This document shows positions 34,288 to 43,408 of a stretch of DNA of 64,000 nucleotides, piece after piece. Position numbers and translations under genes: made by a program. The notes under the pieces were generated by a model. That model was not told where the DNA came from, did not search any database, and saw only the letters and a list, made by a program, of their open reading frames with translations. Every line of letters starts with the position of its first letter. Position 1 is the first letter of the stretch. The stretch is from Phytobacter ursingii (GTDB taxonomy: Bacteria; Pseudomonadota; Gammaproteobacteria; Enterobacterales; Enterobacteriaceae): assembly GCA_901456055.1 (NCBI GenBank), contig CABDWT010000004.1, positions 1 through 64,000 of the forward strand, in the 5' to 3' direction.

Positions 34288-37200
34288 TCAGGCGCTTTGT
34301 TGTGGCCAGATCGCACCGTTAAGTTCATCCAGCACGCTGTCTAGTTGGTCTACCAATATCTTATTTAGCTGTTTTACGCCGCCGTCATCAGCAAAACTAC
34401 TGTTAATAAATTGGTGGTCAATGATCACTTCATGAACCAGCTGTTTTGCCAGACGATCCAGCCATTTTCGTTGCTGGGTTGTCCATGCGTGGCTGTTATA
34501 AATGTTGATCATTGCCTGTGATACACGCTGTGCAAAAGGCACAAGCGGTTCCCCTAGTGCAGCACGGCGAATATGGCCAACAATGCTGGCGGCGATATCC
34601 TGATTGGTTTGATTACGTACGGCAGTTTGTAGTTTAGCTTCGGAATAACCCGCGCCGTCTAATAATAAGCGGATCTCTTTAAGCTGTTCACGAGTAAGGT
34701 CGCGGGGTTTGTTGACAACCACGGCCAGCGCAGTGGATTGGTTAAGCTGCTGCTGAATAAAATCCGCAAAGCTTTCCAAGTAATCTTCTGGCCGCTGATG
34801 GCTACCGTAACTCTGATTACGTTCCTGTAGTTGGTCATGATGCTCAGAAATAATCGGCCGGTATTCACTTCCGAGTAATGTAGTTATCTCATTGAGCTGG
34901 CTAATTAGCCCTTGCTGTTGTTGGATGAAGGCTGCCGCCTGACGCGGCCCTAAGTGATGCAGATGTTGATGCAACTGTTTTGGCTCAACGCCCCATAGTT
35001 GATGAAGGTCAGCCAATTTTTGTTTAACCGCTGGGCGATTTTCTGCCCGTTTTTCCGCTTTACGTAGGATGCGCATCACCTTTTGGTTTAACTGACTGAG
35101 CACCACATCAGCCTGAGTTTCACCAGTCTGTTCGCCGGGGCTGTTGAGCGCTTTTTCGAGCTGTTCAGTATCTGTTAGCTCGCTGACCAATTGTTCAAGC
35201 GTGATATTGGGGTCTTTGACCAGCGGTTTCATGGTGTTGACGTCGCTGAGGGCCTCATAAATATCCACCGGATCGTAAATACGGAAGACCGTTTTGCCAA
35301 TATCATCACAGCGGCGCGTTGCGCGGCCGATCATTTGTTCAAATAAAATACGTGACTTAACCCTACGCATGAAAACCAGATTACAAATCTTCGGCACGTC
35401 AATGCCGGTGCTGAGCAAATCAACGGTGACGGCAATATTCGGGTAGCGCTCATTTTTATACTGTTTAATCAGCTGTTTGACTTTGTCACTTTCACCGGTG
35501 ATTTTCTCGACGGCCGCTTGATTATAGTTTTCATATTCGGCAGAGAACGCTTCATCCAGCAGGCGTTTGACCATGTCGGCATGTTTGTCCGTGACGCAGA
35601 AAACCAGTGTTTTCTCTTCGCCAAAGGGGTCGAGCTCTTTCACGAGCTGTTGGCAAATAACCCGGTTAAAGTTTTCACTGATGACGCCACGGTTAAATGC
35701 ATCGACGTTGAAATCCACCTCGTCTTCTAGCTGGTCAATCTCAACCTCTCCGCTGTGGATATTAATGGCATGCACCTGGCTCCCTTTGTCAAAGTGGATG
35801 CCATTTTGCGTCAGCAGCGTTTCATAACGGATCGGGGGTTCATGATCGATGAGCCAATCATCCGCCACGGCTTCACGGTAAGAGTAGATGTAAATCGGTT
35901 TGCCGAAGATATCGCTGGTGTGTTTCGCCGGTGTGGCGGTAAGGCCGATTTTTACCGCGTCGAAATAATCGAGCACTCGACGGTAGCTTGAGAGGTATTG
36001 GCTGGCGTCGCGGGTCGAGAGCTCCCCTTCCGTCATTTCCTGATCTAAGGTGTAGCCTCGGTGGGCTTCATCAACGATGATGCAGTCAAATTCATCCACC
36101 GGCGGTGGTGTGTCCGAGGAAAAAATGCGGCTAACCATGGCCTGTACCGTCGCGACCTGTACTCGGGTTTCTGCCTGTGTAGCCATATCGCCGAGCTCAG
36201 CGATATTGTAAATCTGAGACAGCGTCTGGTTTTGCTCCAGCGGCGCTTCTTTGAAGGTGTCCGTGGCTTGGTCGCCCAAAGCCGTGCGGTCAACCAGAAA
36301 CAGGATGCGCTTGAAGCGTTCAGTTTTCAGAAAACGGTACATCAAGCCAACAATGGTGCGTGTTTTCCCGGTACCGGTCGCCATCGCCAGCAGGGCATTG
36401 CGGATGTTTTGCGCCAATGTGCTTTCAACGGCGAGAATGGCCTTTTGCTGATAATCGCGTAACCGGAGGTAAGCGAAGCCTTCTTGCTTTAGCTTCTGTT
36501 CGGCGCTGTCTTTGCTGCGTTCGAGTTTATCCAGCAAGCCTTGCGGGGTATGAAACTTTTGCAGCGCACGGCGGATGTTGGACGGTTCGCGCACGTCCCT
36601 GAACCAAGTTCCTGATGACTCGGCCAACTGTGGCACGTAGGGGCGACCGTTGCAGGAGTATACAAACGGGATAATGTAATGCCCGTCAGTTTCATCCGCC
36701 CATGCAATGGTTCGGCCTTCCCGCTCCCATGCGCCGATCATGGGGGAAGTGATTTTGAAGCCTTTGCTGTAGCGTTCTGCCTGCGGAATTTTTCCCGCAA
36801 CATCGGTATTTTCTTTTTTGGCTTCGACCGTGGCCAGCGGAGTTAAGCCGCAAAACAGAACGTAATCAGCGCGACCTTTTTTACCCTGATGCTCCGTAGG
36901 CCATTCGGCAATGGCTTTGTTTATCCCCTTTTCAGGGCGAGTTCCGTTAGCCCAGGTCAGTTCCTGACTGTCAGCAAGCCAGCCCGCATCATTTAAGTTT
37001 TGGTCAATCAGTATACGGGTGAGTTCTTCATTTAACGCGATATGTTGGCTGGCACGGCGGCTCTTCTGGGCAAACTCTTGCCGTTGTGTTCGGGCCTGCT
37101 TTTCATCTTTTTCGGTCAGCTGCGCTTGCAGGATTTTTAAATTTTCTTCGTATTGCTGTCGAAGCTGTTCGAGTGCTATTTCCTGCTCTTTCGCCTGCGA

Positions 37201-37812
37201 TGCTAACACCTTGGTTTCATCATCCATGGCTAGCGCCAGCGTTTCATATTCACTCTTTTCCTGCACCAGCAAATTTTGCAGCTGTTGGCTGGAATCTAGC
37301 TGTATGTTGGCGTTAGTGAGCTCACTTTTGAGGCGATCGATTTCCGTTTGGAGTTGCCTGAGCTGATTGCTCGGGTCTGGGGGAGCAATAAAAGCACCGG
37401 GTTTAAAGGCCGCGCCCTGCTTGCCGAAAGATTGGTGGAACCAGATAGCTAGCGCTCGCGCCACTTTTAAGCCATCCAGCGCCTCTTTGTGCTTGGTTTT
37501 GAACTGGTGAGTGGCCTTGTTGCCCTCTATCCGCAATAGATGAAATAGCTCGCGTACCGTGGGTTCAAATTTTAGCTCGCGATTGAGGCGGTAGAGTAAA
37601 TCAACCTGAGTGGGCGGTTCATCAAACGTGAGCCCGACCAACGCAGCAATATGTTGTGCTAAGGCTTCACCTAGTTGGCGCAATTTAATCAAGGTGGTGT
37701 TGGGATCGCCTGAAAAGGCATTTTCTGCAGCAGCGGCGATTTGTAGAAACAGCGGGTCATGTTCAGCGAGAAAACTGAAATTTGTCGATGTTGTAGCCCT
37801 TAAAGCATCCAT
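34288..37812 (-). CDS. hsdR: Type I restriction endonuclease/translocase subunit
   Basis: 1174-aa HsdR. The N-terminal DUF4145-type helical region (about residues 10-125) is followed by a predicted coiled coil (about 150-245). The nuclease core is G-R-A-D-Y-V...T-V-E-A-K-K (about 313-332). The SF2 translocase carries MATGTGKTRT (motif I), VDEAHRG (motif II), GLTATPAKH (motif III) and QMIGRATRR (motif VI). All key residues seem intact, and length is close to EcoKI HsdR. First gene of the operon; the restriction gene precedes the methyltransferase gene, so establishment in a new host probably relies on post-translational control (inference). Confidence 0.95.
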   Translation of the reverse strand: MDALRATTSTNFSFLAEHDPLFLQIAAAAENAFSGDPNTTLIKLRQLGEALAQHIAALVGLTFDEPPTQVDLLYRLNRELKFEPTVRELFHLLRIEGNKATHQFKTKHKEALDGLKVARALAIWFHQSFGKQGAAFKPGAFIAPPDPSNQLRQLQTEIDRLKSELTNANIQLDSSQQLQNLLVQEKSEYETLALAMDDETKVLASQAKEQEIALEQLRQQYEENLKILQAQLTEKDEKQARTQRQEFAQKSRRASQHIALNEELTRILIDQNLNDAGWLADSQELTWANGTRPEKGINKAIAEWPTEHQGKKGRADYVLFCGLTPLATVEAKKENTDVAGKIPQAERYSKGFKITSPMIGAWEREGRTIAWADETDGHYIIPFVYSCNGRPYVPQLAESSGTWFRDVREPSNIRRALQKFHTPQGLLDKLERSKDSAEQKLKQEGFAYLRLRDYQQKAILAVESTLAQNIRNALLAMATGTGKTRTIVGLMYRFLKTERFKRILFLVDRTALGDQATDTFKEAPLEQNQTLSQIYNIAELGDMATQAETRVQVATVQAMVSRIFSSDTPPPVDEFDCIIVDEAHRGYTLDQEMTEGELSTRDASQYLSSYRRVLDYFDAVKIGLTATPAKHTSDIFGKPIYIYSYREAVADDWLIDHEPPIRYETLLTQNGIHFDKGSQVHAINIHSGEVEIDQLEDEVDFNVDAFNRGVISENFNRVICQQLVKELDPFGEEKTLVFCVTDKHADMVKRLLDEAFSAEYENYNQAAVEKITGESDKVKQLIKQYKNERYPNIAVTVDLLSTGIDVPKICNLVFMRRVKSRILFEQMIGRATRRCDDIGKTVFRIYDPVDIYEALSDVNTMKPLVKDPNITLEQLVSELTDTEQLEKALNSPGEQTGETQADVVLSQLNQKVMRILRKAEKRAENRPAVKQKLADLHQLWGVEPKQLHQHLHHLGPRQAAAFIQQQQGLISQLNEITTLLGSEYRPIISEHHDQLQERNQSYGSHQRPEDYLESFADFIQQQLNQSTALAVVVNKPRDLTREQLKEIRLLLDGAGYSEAKLQTAVRNQTNQDIAASIVGHIRRAALGEPLVPFAQRVSQAMINIYNSHAWTTQQRKWLDRLAKQLVHEVIIDHQFINSSFADDGGVKQLNKILVDQLDSVLDELNGAIWPQQSA

Positions 37813-37884
37813 TCAATCGCCTCTCGATTATAAAGCGCCTGTGCTTAAAATTAGTTAAATACTTGGTAGCATTGTATCGCCAGA

Positions 37885-38370
37885 ACCTGCTACGACGAAT
37901 TGCTCAAATACTATCAAAGTCCTGAAATCATGCCCACACCCCTCCACCTTAGTGTCATACTCCATAACCCACAGCGCCTTTTTCACCGTATTTTCACTCA
38001 TCGGTTTACGCGGATTATTATCGCCAACGAAAATAAAATCAGGATCACCACTGATTTTGTAGACCTATTTAAGAATTGCTAATGCCTGACAAGACAGAGG
38101 CACTAAATGAGGTGTACACATTTTCGAACCACGCAGAGAGTGTTTCACTCCTTCGATCGCTTCTCGTTCAGCCGGTATCGTCAACATTGCCGTTTCAAAA
38201 TCGATTTCAGACCAACTCGCTATTCACCAGAACGAATGAAGATTAACAAGTTGAATTCAACAGCCAGACGGGTCAAAGGGCATCCAGTGTAACCGTCAAT
38301 TCGGTGGAGTAATTCGGGAATACGTTCAAGATCCAGAGGTGCACGGTGCTTTCCTTTCGCCTTAGCGACT
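37885..38370 (-). pseudogene. Decayed P4-type tyrosine integrase (C-terminal half)
   Basis: On the minus strand, in shifting frames and with several stops, recognisable segments appear in the correct order: A-P-L-D-L-E-R-I-P-E-L-L-H-R-I-D, then LTRLAVEFNLLIFIRSGE, then G-V-K-H-S-L-R-G-S-K-M-C-T-P-H-L-V-P-L, then FVGDNNPRKPMSENTVKK and W-V-M-E-Y-D-T-K-V-E-G-C-G-H-D-F-R-T. This is the catalytic half of a P4/CP4-57-type integrase, different from the intact integrase next to it. Frameshifts and stops make it non-functional. Borders are approximate. Confidence 0.75.
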
Positions 38371-38418
38371 CTTTGGTTTATAGCGACAGTATTCGGTTAT
38401 CTATCCCAGTCAGTCAGG

Positions 38419-38705
38419 TCAGGTTTTCTTCACCCGTTGCAGTTCGAAAGGGCCGTCATGATCGCGCAGAGTAAACACTTCCAGTGTGCCATGGCCCGTG
38501 GTAACAGTCTCCCGTTGCAGGAGCTGGCCTTCGTTTTAGGCTGGTTTTTATCGTAGACCAGATGGTGGGGCATTTAGGCCTTGAATGCTGTCTCAAAGCT
38601 GTTTTTTCAGCCCGCGATTGAACTGGCTAAGATCTTCAGAGGTTTTGAGGTCCTGAGATTTTTGAGCAGTTCGTTAGCCAGAGCCTGCAACTGTTTTTCG
38701 TCCAT
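38419..38705 (-). pseudogene. IS256-family transposase fragment
   Basis: The minus strand from 38705 reads MDEKQLQALANELLKNLR, then in another frame T-S-E-D-L-S-Q-F-N-R-G-L-K-K-Q-L, then HLVYDKNQPKTK and T-V-T-T-G-H-G-T-L-E-V-F-T-L-R-D-H-D-G-P-F-E-L-Q, ending at a stop at 38419. This is the N-terminal about 100 residues of an IS256-family (mutator) transposase with frameshifts. The catalytic part is missing. Confidence 0.75.
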
Positions 38706-38804
38706 ATATTCACCTGCTTTTGATGTTAGAATGAACATATCAAAATCAGGCAATTACAGGATATATGTACAGGCTCTTAATCCTATAATACGTCTTGACG
38801 GTTT

Positions 38805-40022
38805 TTATTTATGCCGTCTTCCCACAAGCAGCTCTACCACAGACTCACCTTTCCCCTGGCCATCAATAAAATCCGCATACCATTGCAACATCTCCCTACG
38901 CTGTTCCAAATACTGCGCATGGTTGTAGGTGCCGCGAATGGTGTTCTTATCCACGTGAGCAAGCTGTAACTCAATCCAGGCAGTGTTATAGCCCTGTTCG
39001 TGCAGGATAGTACTCATCGTGTGCCGAAATCCGTGTCCCGTGGCCTTCCCGTGATAACCAATCCTTTTTAAAACCTGATTAATACTCGCTTCACTCATCG
39101 GCTTGGTGATGTCGTTACGCCCGGGGAATACCAGTTTATAACGCCCTGTGACTACTTGAATTTCTCGTAACGCTGCTATCACCTGATCGGAGAGAGGCAC
39201 CAGATGTGGCCGCCGCATCTTCATCCTCTCTATCGGTACTTCCCATACTTTTTTATCGAAATCAAATTCTTTCCATTCCGCCATACGGAGTTCAATGGTA
39301 CGAACACCCGTGAGCATCAGAATCCGTGTTGCCAGACGGGTTATTGGGCTGCCAGAATAAGCGGCCAGTGCCTGTAAGAAGGCCGGAAGTTCATCTGCTA
39401 ACAGGTGAGGGTAATGGACGGATTTAGGCGCAGTTAACGTGCTTGCCAACTCTGAGGCTGGGTTAGTTTCAGCGCGGCCGGTGACGATAGCGTAACGAAA
39501 GACCTGGTTGCAGGCCTGGCGGATTTTACGCAGTTTATCCAGTACTCCACGTTTTTCGAGTTTACGAAGCGAACTGAGGATCTCAAGCGGCTTTATCTCT
39601 GCGATGGGACGCTTGCCAATATCAGGGAAGATATCGTTTTCAAAGGCTTCCATAATGTCTTCAGCGTAACCTTTAGACCAGTTAGGGCGTTTGTACTCAT
39701 GCCATTCCAACGCGATAGCTTTGAAGGTGTTTTCTACATTAGCCTTCTGAGCCAATTTGTCAGCTTTCTTCTCTTCGCTCGGATCGCCGCCTAAAGCAAC
39801 AATCTTGCGAGCTTCTTCGCGTTTCATACGGGCATCTGCCAAAGATATGTCAGGATAAACCCCGATAGAAAGTTTTTTCTCTTTACCCAAAACACGGTAC
39901 TTAAAGCGCCAGTACTTCGCACCATTAGGCTTTATTAACAGATACAAGCCACCGCCATCGGTGAGCTTGTATTCTTTTTCTTTGGGTTTTGCAGTATCAA
40001 TCTGTCGTGCATTTAGTGGCAT
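38805..40022 (-). CDS. Site-specific tyrosine integrase of the tRNA-Arg island
   Basis: 405-aa P4-type integrase. It has an N-terminal DUF4102 arm-binding domain (about residues 1-85), a SAM-like core-binding domain (about 95-180) and a catalytic domain with R241 (TGVRTIEL), H330-x-x-R333 (HGFRH), H356 (LAHVD) and the nucleophile Y366 (GTYNHAQ). All catalytic residues are present. It is transcribed away from the tRNA gene, whose 3' end lies about 175 bp upstream, the classical integrase-att layout. A shorter dead relative lies at 8755-9219. Confidence 0.93.
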   Translation of the reverse strand: MPLNARQIDTAKPKEKEYKLTDGGGLYLLIKPNGAKYWRFKYRVLGKEKKLSIGVYPDISLADARMKREEARKIVALGGDPSEEKKADKLAQKANVENTFKAIALEWHEYKRPNWSKGYAEDIMEAFENDIFPDIGKRPIAEIKPLEILSSLRKLEKRGVLDKLRKIRQACNQVFRYAIVTGRAETNPASELASTLTAPKSVHYPHLLADELPAFLQALAAYSGSPITRLATRILMLTGVRTIELRMAEWKEFDFDKKVWEVPIERMKMRRPHLVPLSDQVIAALREIQVVTGRYKLVFPGRNDITKPMSEASINQVLKRIGYHGKATGHGFRHTMSTILHEQGYNTAWIELQLAHVDKNTIRGTYNHAQYLEQRREMLQWYADFIDGQGKGESVVELLVGRRHK

Positions 40023-40196
40023 ATGGGGCCCCTAATTTCTATTGAACGAGATGAGCCCCCTCAAAGGCCCCCAGATACCACTTGATTTGGGTATAACTGA
40101 GTTGACTTCGATAGAACTCGTGACAGAAAAATCCAGTAATTTCAGGGAGTATAAAGGAGAAAAAAAGAATTCAGTAGAGGTGTGTTGACTTGAAAA
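40023..40196. other. Attachment region between integrase and tRNA-Arg
   Basis: Short non-coding segment containing the integrase promoter and presumably arm-type integrase sites; GGCCCC/GGGGCC-like and AGCCCCCTC/GGCCCCC repeats lie near 40026-40073. The final part (TTGAAAATGGTACGCCCTAC) is shared with the att remnant at 9408-9434. Confidence 0.5.
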
Positions 40197-40273
40197 TGGT
40201 ACGCCCTACAGGGTTCGAACCTGTGACCTACGGCTTAGAAGGCCGTTGCTCTATCCAGCTGAGCTAAGGGCGC
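40197..40273 (-). tRNA. argU: tRNA-Arg(UCU), island integration site
   Basis: 77-nt cloverleaf on the minus strand. Acceptor 5' GCGCCCT pairs with AGGGCGT, the D-arm is AGCTCAGCTGGATAGAGC, the anticodon loop CTTCTAA gives anticodon TCT, the T-arm is AGGTTCGAACCT, and CCA is encoded. The E. coli equivalent argU also lies next to folD and hosts the DLP12 integrase. The last acceptor pair is G-U, a sign that the 3' end was replaced by the integrated element. Confidence 0.95.
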
Positions 40274-40495
40274 ACTGATGTCCCTGACGGGAGAGTTGCG
40301 GATCGGGATTATACGGTCAACACCAGTTGAGTCAATGGCTTTGCTCTCAGATGCTCGCGAAGTGAGCACCATTGAGCACTTTCTCCGCCCTGCCTTTATG
40401 CACGAAACATAAACGGTAACTGACAGCGCCGCCCACTTCTGACAAAATATACACATCCCCACTTCTTTTTAGTTACAGATGGAATCCTCTCTCTG

Positions 40496-41362
40496 ATGGC
40501 AGCAAAGATTATAGATGGTAAAACGATTGCGCAGCAGGTGCGCTCTGAGGTTGCTGAAAAAGTGAAAGCTCGCCTGGCAGCCGGAAAACGCGCCCCTGGT
40601 CTGGCCGTTATCCTCGTTGGTAGCAACCCTGCGTCGCAGATTTATGTCGGCAGCAAGCGCAAAGCGTGTGAAGAGGTGGGTTTCATCTCCCGCTCTTACG
40701 ATTTGCCGGAAACCACCACCGAAGCCGAATTGCTGACGCTTATCGACAAGCTTAATGCCGATGCCGAAATCGATGGTATCCTGGTGCAGTTACCGCTGCC
40801 TGCCGGTATTGATTATGTCAAAGTGCTGGAGCACATTTCGCCGGATAAAGACGTTGACGGTTTCCATCCGTATAACGTTGGTCGACTGTGCCAGCGCGCG
40901 CCGCGTCTGCGTCCGTGCACGCCGCGCGGTATCGTGACGCTGCTTGAGCGTTACAACATCGATACCTACGGTTTGAACGCGGTGGTGATTGGCGCCTCCA
41001 ATATCGTAGGGCGTCCGATGAGCATGGAACTGCTGTTGGCCGGTTGCACCACTACGGTGACCCACCGTTTCACCAAAAACCTGCGCCACCACGTAGAAAA
41101 CGCCGACCTGCTGGTCGTTGCGGTAGGCAAACCAGGCTTTATTCCGGGCGAATGGATCAAAGAAGGCGCCATTGTGATTGATGTCGGCATCAACCGCCTG
41201 GAAAACGGCAAAGTGGTGGGCGATGTGGTTTACGAAGACGCTGCCGCGCGCGCCTCGTACATTACTCCGGTTCCGGGCGGCGTTGGCCCGATGACGGTCG
41301 CAACCCTGATTCAGAACACGCTGCAGGCGTGTGAAGAGTACCACGACGTGGAGAAAGCATAA
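40496..41362 (+). CDS. folD: Bifunctional methylenetetrahydrofolate dehydrogenase/cyclohydrolase
   Basis: 288-aa FolD, essentially full length. It converts 5,10-methylene-THF to 10-formyl-THF using NADP+. The [14 protein letters not shown] motif carries the catalytic Lys, and [11 protein letters not shown] and [14 protein letters not shown] are the nucleotide-binding and C-terminal signatures. Cytoplasmic. ybcJ starts 1 nt after the stop. The neighbouring argU and downstream ybcJ reproduce E. coli order. Confidence 0.97.
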   Translation: MAAKIIDGKTIAQQVRSEVAEKVKARLAAGKRAPGLAVILVGSNPASQIYVGSKRKACEEVGFISRSYDLPETTTEAELLTLIDKLNADAEIDGILVQLPLPAGIDYVKVLEHISPDKDVDGFHPYNVGRLCQRAPRLRPCTPRGIVTLLERYNIDTYGLNAVVIGASNIVGRPMSMELLLAGCTTTVTHRFTKNLRHHVENADLLVVAVGKPGFIPGEWIKEGAIVIDVGINRLENGKVVGDVVYEDAAARASYITPVPGGVGPMTVATLIQNTLQACEEYHDVEKA

Positions 41363-41363
41363 G

Positions 41364-41576
41364 ATGGCAACATTCTCACTGGGCAAGCATCCGCACGTTG
41401 AACTCTGCGATCTGCTGAAACTGGAAGGCTGGAGCGAAAGCGGCGCGCAAGCGAAGATCGCCATTGACGACGGCCTGGTCAAGGTCGACGGTAAGGTCGA
41501 AACGCGTAAACGTTGTAAAATCGTCGCCGGACAAACGGTAGTCTTTCAGGGACAAAGCGTCACGGTCGTCGCCTGA
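41364..41576 (+). CDS. ybcJ: RNA-binding S4-like protein YbcJ
   Basis: 70-aa protein with an S4-type RNA-binding fold (L-C-D-L-L-K-L-E-G-W-S-E-S-G-A-Q-A-K and DGLVKVDGKVETRKRCKI). The start at 41364 overlaps no coding sequence and follows folD by 1 nt, so translation is coupled. The E. coli orthologue is about the same length; it binds RNA, exact role unclear. Confidence 0.94.
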   Translation: MATFSLGKHPHVELCDLLKLEGWSESGAQAKIAIDDGLVKVDGKVETRKRCKIVAGQTVVFQGQSVTVVA

Positions 41577-41729
41577 TATCCCCTCTGCAGGCCTGCTCGC
41601 CGGGCCTGCCACCTCTCAGATTATCCTTACCCCTGATACGGTCAATAATTGATCGCCTTCAAATAATCACATTTTGCTATGACCGAAATTCAAATTTCTG
41701 TTGCGGAGCCAGAATGCTTACACCACGAT

Positions 41730-41760
41730 AGGTAGAACGTTTTACTATAACGTTCTACCT
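41730..41760. promoter_or_regulatory. Double LacI/MalI-type operator
   Basis: Perfect inverted repeat AGGTAGAACGTT (41730-41741) / AACGTTCTACCT (41749-41760) separated by 7 bp. Each arm is itself centred on AACGTT, the core of MalI-type operators, and the centres are 13 bp apart. It lies about 60 bp upstream of the PTS gene, whose downstream neighbour is a MalI-like regulator. Confidence 0.8.
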
Positions 41761-41816
41761 ACAATAAATGTGCCTATTTCGCACACATAATGGTTCGGAT
41801 TCGGGGGAATCACAGG

Positions 41817-43316
41817 ATGAATGTGTTATCGGGATTTATTAAGTCACTCTCAAAATTGTCAATGATTGGGCGCGCGTTAATGCTGCCTATTTCGTTGCTG
41901 CCTGCCGCCGGTCTGCTGCTGGCGTTTGGCGATAAGTTTCATTTACCACTGATGATGAACGCCGGTGGGGTTATTTTCGATAACCTGCCTCTGCTGTTTG
42001 CCATCGGCTCTGCGGTTGGTCTGGCATCTGAATCCGGGATTGCCGCCCTTTCTGCGGCCGTGTCGGTGTTTGTCACCAACATTACCATCAGCACCGTACT
42101 GACGATTACGCCTGAAATGGCATCACAGGGCGGGAAATATGCGATGGTGGTCGGTATTCCATCATTGCAGATGGGCGTCTTCGGCGGCTTAATCTGCGGT
42201 ATCCTCGCGGCCTGGTGCTATAACCGCTTCCATACCATGCAGTTGCCCGAATTTTTGGGTTTCTTCTCCGGCAAGCGCTTTGTCGCCATCGCTACCGCAT
42301 TTATGTCGTTTATCCTCGGTCTGATCCTGCCCTACGTCTGGCAGCATATCCAGGCAGGTATCGACGCGCTGTCCGTTATCGTCAATGGGGATAATCAGGC
42401 TGCCTCGACCTTTATCTTTGGCCTGACAGAACGTGCGTTGATCCCGCTCGGCCTGCATCACATTTGGTATCCGTCATTCTGGTACTCCTTCGGTGACTAC
42501 ACCACCCAGGCAGGCCAGGTGATCCACGGCGACCAGACAATCTGGTTCAAAATGCTGGAAGAAGGCACCAAGTCATTCAGCAGCGATACCTATCAGAACG
42601 CCGGTAAGTTCATGCAAGGCGAGTTCCCGCTGATGCTGTTCGCGCTGCCTGCCGCCTGTCTTGCGATGTACCATGAAGCGCATACCAAAAATAAAAAAAT
42701 CGCTGCCGGTATTCTCTTCTCCGCCGCGCTGACCTGTTTTTTAACCGGTATCACTGAGCCCGTCGAATTTACCTTTATTTTCGTCGCGCCGATTCTGTAT
42801 GTATTCAATGCGATCATGGCGGGTCTGGCCTATATGTCCATGTACCTGATGCACGCACATATCGCGAAGTCGTTCTCCGCCGGTCTCATCGACTACATTT
42901 CGTTTGGCATTCTGCCGTCGTTTAACGGCTATGAGACAAACTATCTGAATGCCGTCATCATTGGCATACCGATGGCTTTGATTTACTACTTCACCTTCCG
43001 CTTTGTCATCCGTCGCTTTGATGTTAAAACGCCGGGTCGTACCGAAGTGTCTGCGGATGCGAAAGACAAAACCGATGAAGAACTGGTCACCGAAATTGTT
43101 GACCTGTTGGGCGGGGCCAAAAACATCGATTCCGTCGGCTCTTGTATCACCCGTCTGCGTATTGAAGTGCTGGACGGCAGCCAGGTTGATAAAGAGGGGT
43201 TAAACGGCGTCGGCGCTCGCGGGGTGGTCTTTGTTGGGGATAAAGGTGTGCAGGTGATATTCGGCGCCAGAGCACAGTTTATTGCCCAGGCTATGGCAAC
43301 ATCACTCGGCAAATAA
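41817..43316 (+). CDS. PTS glucose/maltose-family EIICB permease (MalX-like)
   Basis: 499-aa fused permease. The EIIC domain (about residues 10-390) has multiple membrane helices and the substrate loop motif GITEPVEFTF. The C-terminal EIIB domain is phosphorylated on C443 (SVGSCITRLR). No EIIA domain is fused, so it must use Crr (EIIA-Glc). The start at 41817 follows GGGGGAATCACAGG; an upstream in-frame ATG at 41790 is less likely. The gene is flanked by a double AACGTT operator and a MalI-like repressor. It is not present between ybcJ and ybcI in E. coli K-12 (from memory), so it is a lineage-specific insertion in the core. Sugar not determinable. Confidence 0.9.
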   Translation: MNVLSGFIKSLSKLSMIGRALMLPISLLPAAGLLLAFGDKFHLPLMMNAGGVIFDNLPLLFAIGSAVGLASESGIAALSAAVSVFVTNITISTVLTITPEMASQGGKYAMVVGIPSLQMGVFGGLICGILAAWCYNRFHTMQLPEFLGFFSGKRFVAIATAFMSFILGLILPYVWQHIQAGIDALSVIVNGDNQAASTFIFGLTERALIPLGLHHIWYPSFWYSFGDYTTQAGQVIHGDQTIWFKMLEEGTKSFSSDTYQNAGKFMQGEFPLMLFALPAACLAMYHEAHTKNKKIAAGILFSAALTCFLTGITEPVEFTFIFVAPILYVFNAIMAGLAYMSMYLMHAHIAKSFSAGLIDYISFGILPSFNGYETNYLNAVIIGIPMALIYYFTFRFVIRRFDVKTPGRTEVSADAKDKTDEELVTEIVDLLGGAKNIDSVGSCITRLRIEVLDGSQVDKEGLNGVGARGVVFVGDKGVQVIFGARAQFIAQAMATSLGK

Positions 43317-43342
43317 CCTTGTGCGGGTAAGGTGAAATAAGT

Positions 43343-43370
43343 CTCCTGGTTTTACCCAGGAGGCTTTACT
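43343..43370 (+). terminator. Weak Rho-independent terminator
   Basis: Stem CTCCTGG / CCAGGAG (43343-43349, 43356-43362), followed by GCTTTACTATTT. Between the PTS and regulator genes; probably only attenuates. Confidence 0.5.
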
Positions 43371-43408
43371 ATTTCTGACTGATTATTCTGTACTTTCAGG
43401 GAGCACGA

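Noticed and set aside
41587-41609. GCAGGCC...GGGCCTGC hairpin after ybcJ as a terminator
   Set aside because: Stable stem but no T-run follows; not strong enough to call.
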